From assembly GCA_008330645.1 (NCBI GenBank), contig VLTN01000006.1, forward strand, positions 310,001-374,000: DNA of 64,000 nucleotides. The letters are read 5' to 3'. Of the stretch, positions 57,783 to 64,000 are shown one piece after another. The stretch comes from Cafeteria roenbergensis. Its lineage: Eukaryota; Sar; Bigyra; Bicosoecida; Cafeteriaceae. Numbering within the stretch: the first letter of the stretch is position 1; each line of letters opens with the position of its first letter. Position numbers and translations under genes: made by a program. The notes beneath the pieces are model-generated. The model worked only from the letters and a program-made list of their open reading frames with translations, made no database searches and had not been told where the DNA came from.

Positions 57783-58126
57783 GCGCCCCCCCCCCCCCCC
57801 CCCACCACCACCACCTCCACTCCGCCCCTCGCCCCCGTGCTTCCGGCAAGGCTGCCGAGGGCAGTGAATGTTTGTTCTTGGCCGCGGACATGCACCCGTG
57901 CCCTGCGTTCGACTCCTCTGTTTCTTTGCGTGCCCTGGTGCGTGCGCCCAAATGCGTCAGCGCGAACCGGCTCGCTGCAGCCGCTCCCAAGTGCATACGA
58001 TTGCATCGCAAACCTTGGCTTGGGTTTCGTCGGGCAGGGTGGCAACGGGGGCGTCGCGTGCAGAGCTGCCACCGGCCCGAACTCGTGCCTTGCGCACGAC
58101 ACTTGCGCCCAAGCAGGTATCTGCCG
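57783..58126. promoter_or_regulatory. Bystin 3' end and RWD-gene 5' region
   Basis: These 344 nt separate two plus-strand genes. They start with the C18 tract at 57786-57803 and a short (CCA)n run, then a less GC-rich stretch containing gaatgtttgttcttgg near 57866-57881. No AATATT word or other gene is visible. Confidence 0.4.
57786..57803 (+). repeat. Homopolymer run of 18 C, followed by CCA repeats
   Basis: The run begins three bases after the bystin stop and continues into accaccaccacc. The exact length is unreliable in most sequencing chemistries. Confidence 0.9.
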
Positions 58127-59074
58127 ATGGCAGACGGCCAGGAGGGGCTGTATGAGGTGTTGAGTGCCGTGTTTGAAAGCGTGCACATGGAGGGCGACGA
58201 GTTGGTCGTGTTGACCGGCGGCAGCAGCGGACTGCTTGCTCGGTTCAGCCCCGGTCCGCCGCCGGCCTTGCGGCTTGTGCTTGACGGACACACCCCTGAC
58301 CTAAGGGACCGCGTGGCAGCGCCGCTTGCTGCCGCCACGGCGGCCGCGACGAGCAGGCTGGCCGAGGAGGGGACGGACGCTCTTTGTGACGCGCTGCTTT
58401 GCGCCGCCGGCGAGGTCGACGACGCGCTGGCCGAGGCCCGGGCTGCGGCCAGTGCTGCAGCCGATGCACCTGCCGGACATGCCATGGCTGCAGCGGAGGC
58501 AGCCGGAGGCGGGCTGGTGCGCTCGGTGGTGGTTGCCGTGGACCACATGAACGACGCCCGCCGCTACACTCAAGCACTTGCGTCTCTGTGCGCCGGCGAA
58601 GGGGCTAGCGGTGTGGTTCTCGGTGTTCCCATGAGCGAAGCCCGCGCAGGGAGCGCCGCCAGTGGCGCCGACGCGACCCGCGTCGCCGCCTGGCCGGCGC
58701 CAACCGCAGCCACGGTGCCCGCCTCGCTGGGGCACTGCCGCAAAGGATGCCACGAAGCGCTTCTCGTTGCGCTGCGCGGGCCTGCCGAGTGCGTGGGCTC
58801 GGTGCTACGGCGATGGCGTGCTGAGCCCGTTGACTGCAACAGCCGCGGCCGGCCGTGCATGGAGCGCAAGCTGCGAGTCGTGGCTGACGTCACCGAGCCC
58901 AGCGCAGAGGCGGGCGTTCTGGCCATGGCGAGCCCAACTGCGGGCCCTGCGTTACGCGTGCGCACCCCGGCGAGCCCGGCGGACGTGGCTGCAACAGCGG
59001 CATGGCTGGGCATGGACGCAAGCGCCTGTGGCGAGTGGATGGCGGCGGCTGCCCGCGGGGTGAAGCTTCGGTAG
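58127..59074 (+). CDS. RWD-domain protein with a DUF1115-like C-terminal half (315 aa)
   Basis: The N-terminal part (LYEVLSAVFESVHM, then PPALRLVLDGHTPDLRD) fits an RWD domain, a GCN2/RING-associated fold used in protein interaction. The C-terminal half contains VVVAVDHMNDARRYTQALAS, GVVLGVPM, ALLVALRGPAECVGSVLRRW and MERKLRVVAD. This follows the DUF1115 pattern seen in RWDD2-type proteins: a His near a helix, then a glycine-rich strand, then VEG...W. It is divergent and Ala-rich, so the assignment is moderate. ATG 58127 begins MADGQEGLYEV directly at the RWD region; upstream codons look like leader. It lies downstream of bystin on the same strand, 344 nt away. Confidence 0.62.
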   Translation: MADGQEGLYEVLSAVFESVHMEGDELVVLTGGSSGLLARFSPGPPPALRLVLDGHTPDLRDRVAAPLAAATAAATSRLAEEGTDALCDALLCAAGEVDDALAEARAAASAAADAPAGHAMAAAEAAGGGLVRSVVVAVDHMNDARRYTQALASLCAGEGASGVVLGVPMSEARAGSAASGADATRVAAWPAPTAATVPASLGHCRKGCHEALLVALRGPAECVGSVLRRWRAEPVDCNSRGRPCMERKLRVVADVTEPSAEAGVLAMASPTAGPALRVRTPASPADVAATAAWLGMDASACGEWMAAAARGVKLR

Positions 59075-59220
59075 CAAGCGCTCGCTTGTCGGAAGCGCAC
59101 GCAGACATGCGGTCGCGGTGGAGGGGGGCGCACAGGAGCCGGTTCACCGGGCTGGCGTTGCGTGACCCGGCCGGCGGCGCGGAGCTGCTCGCTCACCTCG
59201 GCAGCGGTGCGCAAAGGTGA

Positions 59221-59241
59221 CCCCCCCCGCCCCCCCCCCCC
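59221..59241 (+). repeat. C-rich tract (C8-G-C12)
   Basis: A second long C tract, in the 202-nt convergent gap between the RWD gene and the secreted protein gene. Like the one at 57786 it is in a 3' flanking region. Confidence 0.85.
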
Positions 59242-59276
59242 TCGACACCAGGATCTCCCGTGCCTCCAAAGGCACT

Positions 59277-60449
59277 TCATGCCCAGGCGAAGACGGCGAG
59301 GCCGTCCTTGGTGGTGTCTCGCTCGTCGCCGTAGGAAACAACGGCGTACGCGGGGACGGTCGTCTTGTTCACCACTCCCGGCTCCCACCACTCAGGCGCC
59401 TTGAAGGTGAACTCGTTGATCGGCAGCGGCGCAGCGATACCTCCCGACTCCTCCCAGCTGCAGGCCGTCGCGTTGCAGCTGGCCGTGCGCAGGAGGCTGG
59501 GGTTGGCGGCGTCCACCGCGGCGACGACGACGGAGGCAACATGGCCGGCGCGGCCGCTGGGCACGATAGCGACGCCGGCGCCCGCCGATGCCTCTACGCC
59601 CGTGAGAGCACACCCGAGGTCGGACCACCGGGGGCTGTCTGGGGTGAGGCAGTGCACGGAGACGCAGCCATTGGACACGGCGGCGGTGCAGAGCGTGGCG
59701 CCTCCCTGAGGCGCCCAGGCGATGTCTGCTCCCACGCCGGGAAAGCTGGCGCCGAGGTCCTGCCAAACGGTGGTGTTGTCCAGCGTGGTGCGGCCCACGC
59801 GGGTGGTCCCAGCCTCGTTGTACACGGTGTAGAGCATGCCTTGGCCCCCCCGGGTGAGGACGATTTCGTCGAGGGTCGGCGGGTCCACCGGTGCGGTCAC
59901 AGGGGTGAACGGGGCCCAAGCGTCGCTGGCAGGATACGCGTCCCATCCCTGGCGGCCGTACGCGGACACGGTGACCGAGGCGTTGGAGGGCGATGAGACG
60001 AGCCGGGCGTCCCCGGAGTCCATCATCTCGAAGTCCCAGGTCCAGCCAGAGAAGGCCCAGCACCCCTCGAAGCCGTCGTAGCCAGCGCCGCCGCGAAGAA
60101 TGGAGCTGAGGACGAAGTCCTCGTTGATCCGGAGGCCCAGATAGAGGACGTTTGCACGCTCGCGGAATGCAAAGGCGTCGTACGACTGGGCGAACTGAGG
60201 CTCGTGGGTGGCCAGCACAGCCCACTGCCCGGCTGTCGAATTCCACTTGCGGAAGGTGATCTTCGTTGCACCCGTCGCGTCGTCCGTGAATCCATATGCC
60301 ACAATCGGAGCTGTCGTCACGTCATCCCAATCCAGCCCCGAGGCCACAATGGTCCTGTGCTGCATTGCCGGTCCGACCGGCGACCAGCGAGGGGCAGCGA
60401 GCGCACTTGCAGCGGCAAGGGCCGTGGCCACCGCGAGGGACCGCACCAT
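59277..60449 (-). CDS. Secreted protein, possible beta-propeller (390 aa)
   Basis: A signal peptide is clear at the N-terminus (MVRSLAVATALAAASALAAP, cleavage near residue 19). The mature part is rich in Trp, Gly and beta-strand-like stretches that recur roughly every 45-60 residues, for example KWNSTAGQWAVLATHEP, TVWQDLGASFPGVGADIAWA and PRWSDLGCALTG. These suggest a beta-propeller or similar all-beta fold. Six or more N-glycosylation sequons are present (NSTA, NASV, NTTV, NATA, NKTT). The C-terminus ends KDGLAVFAWA without a membrane anchor. I do not recognise the family. ATG 60449 is fixed by the signal peptide. An AAATATT word lies 67 nt upstream. Confidence 0.75.
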   Translation of the reverse strand: MVRSLAVATALAAASALAAPRWSPVGPAMQHRTIVASGLDWDDVTTAPIVAYGFTDDATGATKITFRKWNSTAGQWAVLATHEPQFAQSYDAFAFRERANVLYLGLRINEDFVLSSILRGGAGYDGFEGCWAFSGWTWDFEMMDSGDARLVSSPSNASVTVSAYGRQGWDAYPASDAWAPFTPVTAPVDPPTLDEIVLTRGGQGMLYTVYNEAGTTRVGRTTLDNTTVWQDLGASFPGVGADIAWAPQGGATLCTAAVSNGCVSVHCLTPDSPRWSDLGCALTGVEASAGAGVAIVPSGRAGHVASVVVAAVDAANPSLLRTASCNATACSWEESGGIAAPLPINEFTFKAPEWWEPGVVNKTTVPAYAVVSYGDERDTTKDGLAVFAWA

Positions 60450-60515
60450 GGCTGCAGGCGAGAAGTGCGGGCCCGAGGCGAGTGAAGCTCAGCGCGTCGC
60501 CACCTCAGCGGCCCG

Positions 60516-60521
60516 AATATT
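60516..60521 (-). promoter_or_regulatory. AAATATT promoter-like word
   Basis: On the minus strand the sequence is gcaaatattcggg, 67 nt before the secreted protein's ATG. It lies in the 177-nt gap between this gene and the LRR gene. Spacing and orientation match the word upstream of G-gamma. Confidence 0.4.
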
Positions 60522-60626
60522 TGCTTTGCGGCAACCAAAAACCGCCCGGCAAGTTCGCGGCTTGGGTTGTCGTTCCTGCCCCCCAAAAATGGCAGTGCGC
60601 GCGTCACGCAGTCGCCCCTTCACGAT

Positions 60627-63600
60627 TCATGCGTCCCACTGCAGCAGCAGCCCGGGGCCCTCGCCCTCGGGCCTCGCCACGGCCACTGGGAGGGCAGGCT
60701 GCTCGCGAGCGCGGACGGGCCGGCGAGGGCGGGATGCAGTGGTTGCTGCGTCCGTCGCCTTTCGCGAGGCAAACAGGCGCTCTTGCCGGCGTTGCAAGTC
60801 CTGCACGCGCATGTGCGCGGGCAGAGTCGCTCGGCAGCGATCCGCCGAGATGGCAGCTCCAGCGAGCCACTGGCCTTCCTCAGCCTCGGCCTCGCCTGCA
60901 GCCGACTGCACCGCGAGGTCAAGCAGCGGCGTGCTCAGGCGGTCCTGGGTCCCTGCCATTCCCACCACCTTGCGGACGAGGCCGGGGCTCTTGGCAAACA
61001 TGAATGCGCCGGCCCCTGGGCGCGAGCCGCGGTAGGGCGTCGCAGCCGCGCCCGGCCCCGCGTGGCGGTGCCGTGCCCACGTGAGCAGCTGCAGCATCGG
61101 CCTGCGGGCTGCCAGCACGGCGTCGGACCTCCGGCGCGCCAGTGCCGCCCGGTGCGCTGGCTTGAGCGCGTCGCTGCGCGGCGCGCCTGGTCCGGTCAGC
61201 ACCTCCAGTCGCAGCACTGCGAGGGATGTGTCGGCGTGAAGCGCACGCCGGCCCCGGATGCTCACCAGCGCGGCCAGCACGCCACTGACGCCTGCCGCGG
61301 ACCCCGCGGACGCCCCGAGGATGCGGCACACTCGCAGCGGGATGCTGGGCACAGGGCTGAGAACGTCGAGCAGGCGGTTGAACGTGGGCCGCGCCTCGCG
61401 CGCGCCCTCCGCCGCGTCGCTCTCCAGCACGCACGTCGGCTCGCGACGGGCCGCGCTGGCAGCAGCCGCGCCAGCTGCACCAGCAGCCCCGCCAGCAGCG
61501 CTTGCAGTGAGGCCCACCGGGGTCCAGCTGGTCGCCATGGAGGCGTCTGCAGCTCCCAGCGCAGCCTGACGGCGCTCCAGCGGGGTGATCACGGCCCCGC
61601 CCTCCCACGGCACCCCACCCACGCCCCGGCCCACCGAGAAGCAGAGGAGGGTGGGAAGGGCTGCCGTTGCCGCCTCCATGAGCCGCAGCGCGCGCGGGCA
61701 CGCGTCCAAGTGGAGACTGACCAGCCCGCTCGCGCGCCACCCCAGCCCCCAGGCCAGACCGTTCACGGCCCCGCCGCGCAACGCAGGCAGCGCAAGCACG
61801 CGCAGGCCCGGGTGCAGCGCGAGCCCGCCCATGTCGTCGTAGGTGCCGCTCGCAGGCCCAAGCGTTGGGGCCCGCGCGGGACCAGTGTACTTGGCGCCGG
61901 CCTCCTTGCCGGCTTGCGCGACTGCGGCTGACGATGGGCGGACGAGGCTGCCGGTCCCGTCGTCTGCCAGGAGCATGGTCAGGCCACGGCAGAGGCTGGC
62001 CAGGCGCGCCACGGAGCCGAGACCGAGCCGGGGGCTGCCGGAGACGTCGAGCAGCGACGGCGCGAGAAACATCCTCCTGCTGTCGGCCACAACCTCCAGG
62101 GCGTCGGCCGAAGCCACAGCAGAGCCAGCGGCCCAGTCCCTCGCCGGAAGCTGTGAAGAGAGGGCGAGGAAGTGGCCAGCGATCCACCCGTCGAGAGTTG
62201 CCGAGTCGAGCCCGCAGCCGCCAATGCAGAGCCGGTTCAGGCTTCGGGAGGCGGACAGGAGGCGGTACCAGCTGCTCGCGTCCGACCTCTCCGGCTCGCC
62301 CGCGGACACAGGTTCGGACCCGTCTTCGAGCGGCCCGAGCGACACCAGGGCAAGGAGGCGCAGCATCCGGCTGTGGCACTGGGTGGCCTTGCTGCCGACG
62401 AGCATTCTGGAGCCAGCTTGCACCAATGAGCCCGCCTCTGCGGCTGCGCCAGTGGCAGTCGAGGTGGACGGGAACGTCGCGGCGGCAGAGGAAGAGGACG
62501 ACGACGACGACGACGGCTCGCTGCCCGTGGTGTGCTGCAGTACTGCCAGATCGTGGCAGCCGGCAATCATGGCAGACGCGCCCACGGCCGGGAAGCCGCC
62601 GAGGGCACGGGCAACGAACTCCTTCGCCCAGCCGCCGGCCGCTGCCTCTGTCACGCACACTGTTGACGAGCCCACGGTGCCCCTCGCGCCCCGCCCGGCA
62701 GCGCCGGTGCGGCCGGCGGCCAGAAGCGCCTGCGCCGGCGTGAGCGGCTCGGCGGCCGCTCCGCCGCCTCCGTCCTGCCCATCGAACGCAGCATCATCAT
62801 CGCTGTCCGCCTCGCCGACCGCGCCTGCGCCCTCCTCCTCCTCCTCCCCTTCGCCTTCCGACCCCTCGTCGTCGTCTTCGACGTCGTGCCCGGCGAAGGG
62901 GATGCCGGGCATGCCGCCGGGCCCCATCACGGGTCCCCCAAGGCCCCCCCCGAACCCCCGGCCGGCTGCGGCCGCCTTGCGCCGGCGATCGAGGGGGTCG
63001 GCGTCGTCGCCCCCGGCGGCGTCGTCCCAGCCACGGCGCTCGGCCAGGGCCGGCGCGGCGGGCAGCCCCACAGGCTCGCCGAGGAGCCCCGACACGTCCA
63101 GCGACACCAGTCCCGAGGTGGCGGCCTCCACCGCAGCGGCGAGCCCGGCAAGGCATGCCGAGCGGCGGTCCGAGCTGGCCCAGACTCGGCGACTGGCCTC
63201 CGGCGAGCCAGCGGCGACGGCGGGCCCGAAGCACGCCGGCGCCGGGGGCAGCACTCCCGTAGGCGAGGCGGGTGCCAGGGCAGGGGAAGGAGCCGCCTCG
63301 GCCGTGATCCGAAGGGGGCCGCGGCGCAGGCTGAGGTGCTGGGGCAAGGCTGCGCGCCGGCCAGAGCTGCAAGAGAGCCACGCGAACGCCGGCCCGAAGT
63401 CCTCGACGCCGTCAGCTGACGCGTCGCTCACGCTGAGGTCGAGGGAGCTAACGACGCTCCGGTCGCCGCTTGCGACGGCGACTGCAGCTGCGAGGTCGGC
63501 GTCGGTCGTGGCGCTGTCCTGCAGGCCCAGAGTGCTCGCGCGGCGGCAGACGGCGGCCACAGCGTCGCCGAGCCGAGACCCAGCGGCCAGTGATGCTGCT

Positions 63601-64000
63601 GCACCGCCAGCAAGGCCCACGAGACAGAGCTTCCGCAGTTTGGAGGCGAAAGGGCTGCCCAGCAGCCCCGCAACGGAGTCGCAGTCAGAGGCGCTTGCCC
63701 CGGCGTTGAGCACGAACAAGGCGATTGGACGCGCCGCTGCGGCCGCCGCGCCCAAAGCACTGAAAAAGGCTCGCGACGCATCGCCACAGCCGCCAAACAT
63801 GCGGCAGTCCACGGACACCTCGGCAAGCTTTGGGGCACGAGCCACTGCCGCGGCGAGCTCGGCTGCTCCCGCCGCTGTGCCAGTCAGAAGCTCCCCTCCG
63901 TGCGCGGTGCACGGGCCCAAGACGAGCCTCTCCAGCCGCTGCGATCTTGAAAGCGCGCAGCTGACGGCGCCCCTGACCTCAGCGGAAGGCCCCTCGCAGG
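60627..64000 (-). CDS. Leucine-rich-repeat protein, 5' end beyond the right edge
   Basis: The frame is open from the right edge to a stop at 60627, giving at least 1,124 codons. There is no ATG near the edge (the codon at 63920 is TTG), so the N-terminus lies outside. Repeats of LRR type are scattered: SQRLERLVLG near the edge, LAEVSVDCRMFGG, SSLDLSVSDAS, SGLVSLDVSGLLG, SLLDVSGSPRLGLGSVARL, LRVLALPALRGG and GLVSLHLDACPRALRLM. A central acidic stretch (VEDDDEGSEGEGEEEEEG) and Ala-rich loops separate them. The C-terminus carries a basic helix (RRQERLFASRKATDAATTAS). Its function is unknown; the irregular repeats fit the AMN1/RNI-like type. It is the second LRR protein of the window. Confidence 0.7.
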   Translation of the reverse strand, partial: CEGPSAEVRGAVSCALSRSQRLERLVLGPCTAHGGELLTGTAAGAAELAAAVARAPKLAEVSVDCRMFGGCGDASRAFFSALGAAAAAARPIALFVLNAGASASDCDSVAGLLGSPFASKLRKLCLVGLAGGAAASLAAGSRLGDAVAAVCRRASTLGLQDSATTDADLAAAVAVASGDRSVVSSLDLSVSDASADGVEDFGPAFAWLSCSSGRRAALPQHLSLRRGPLRITAEAAPSPALAPASPTGVLPPAPACFGPAVAAGSPEASRRVWASSDRRSACLAGLAAAVEAATSGLVSLDVSGLLGEPVGLPAAPALAERRGWDDAAGGDDADPLDRRRKAAAAGRGFGGGLGGPVMGPGGMPGIPFAGHDVEDDDEGSEGEGEEEEEGAGAVGEADSDDDAAFDGQDGGGGAAAEPLTPAQALLAAGRTGAAGRGARGTVGSSTVCVTEAAAGGWAKEFVARALGGFPAVGASAMIAGCHDLAVLQHTTGSEPSSSSSSSSSAAATFPSTSTATGAAAEAGSLVQAGSRMLVGSKATQCHSRMLRLLALVSLGPLEDGSEPVSAGEPERSDASSWYRLLSASRSLNRLCIGGCGLDSATLDGWIAGHFLALSSQLPARDWAAGSAVASADALEVVADSRRMFLAPSLLDVSGSPRLGLGSVARLASLCRGLTMLLADDGTGSLVRPSSAAVAQAGKEAGAKYTGPARAPTLGPASGTYDDMGGLALHPGLRVLALPALRGGAVNGLAWGLGWRASGLVSLHLDACPRALRLMEAATAALPTLLCFSVGRGVGGVPWEGGAVITPLERRQAALGAADASMATSWTPVGLTASAAGGAAGAAGAAAASAARREPTCVLESDAAEGAREARPTFNRLLDVLSPVPSIPLRVCRILGASAGSAAGVSGVLAALVSIRGRRALHADTSLAVLRLEVLTGPGAPRSDALKPAHRAALARRRSDAVLAARRPMLQLLTWARHRHAGPGAAATPYRGSRPGAGAFMFAKSPGLVRKVVGMAGTQDRLSTPLLDLAVQSAAGEAEAEEGQWLAGAAISADRCRATLPAHMRVQDLQRRQERLFASRKATDAATTASRPRRPVRAREQPALPVAVARPEGEGPGLLLQWDA

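Noticed and set aside
1-64000. Mobile elements, CRISPR arrays, rRNA, tRNA
   Set aside because: I saw no transposase or reverse transcriptase motifs, no direct repeat arrays with spacers, and no tRNA-like T-arm motif in the gaps. A tRNA and repeat scan would be needed to be certain.

Overview
This window is nuclear DNA from a very GC-rich, gene-dense, flagellated protist. I infer this from spliceosomal introns, eukaryote-only families (AP-3 delta, SAMHD1-like, UFD2-type U-box ligase, RanBP1 domain, G-gamma), and a centrin plus the axonemal protein CFAP57. High third-position GC makes the strand opposite most genes look open for hundreds of codons, so those antisense frames were discarded. A bicosoecid such as Cafeteria would fit the GC content and compactness, but that is only a guess; nothing here fixes the lineage.

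I support 25 genes, two of them cut by the window edges. From left to right they are: the 5' end of an unknown gene (-); lipase maturation factor (+); DDX60-like helicase (-, apparent frameshift); SAM methyltransferase (+); secreted Cys-rich protein (-); SAMHD1-like dNTPase (-); UFD2/UBE4 E4 ligase (+); WW protein with a CaaX box (-); 8-TM protein (+); AP-3 delta (-); small 2-TM protein (+); ARMC1-like (-); a RanBP1-domain/galactokinase fusion (+); coiled-coil/LRR protein (-); MFSD1-like transporter (-); DPH1 (+); CFAP57 (-); ZNRD2-like (-); centrin (+); G-protein gamma (-); bystin (+); RWD/DUF1115 protein (+); secreted protein (-); and a leucine-rich-repeat protein running off the right edge (-).

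Organisation: nine of the promoters are shared by head-to-head gene pairs, with start codons 189-764 nt apart, and most other neighbours are convergent. I reconstructed 14 introns in ten genes by matching protein families across exon joins. Every one has a GTGAG donor and a GCAG acceptor, lengths run from 106 to 544 nt, and almost all sit at the 5' end of the gene. A short AT word, AAATATT or AATATT, stands out in several upstream regions at about 66 or about 101 nt before start codons.

The most notable items are the RanBP1-GALK2 fusion, the two-exon G-gamma gene that no long open frame reveals, the near-invariant splice code, the WW/RVxF/CaaX protein, and a DDX60-like helicase and a SAMHD1-like dNTPase within about 14 kb. 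I see no mobile elements, CRISPR arrays, rRNA or tRNA genes.
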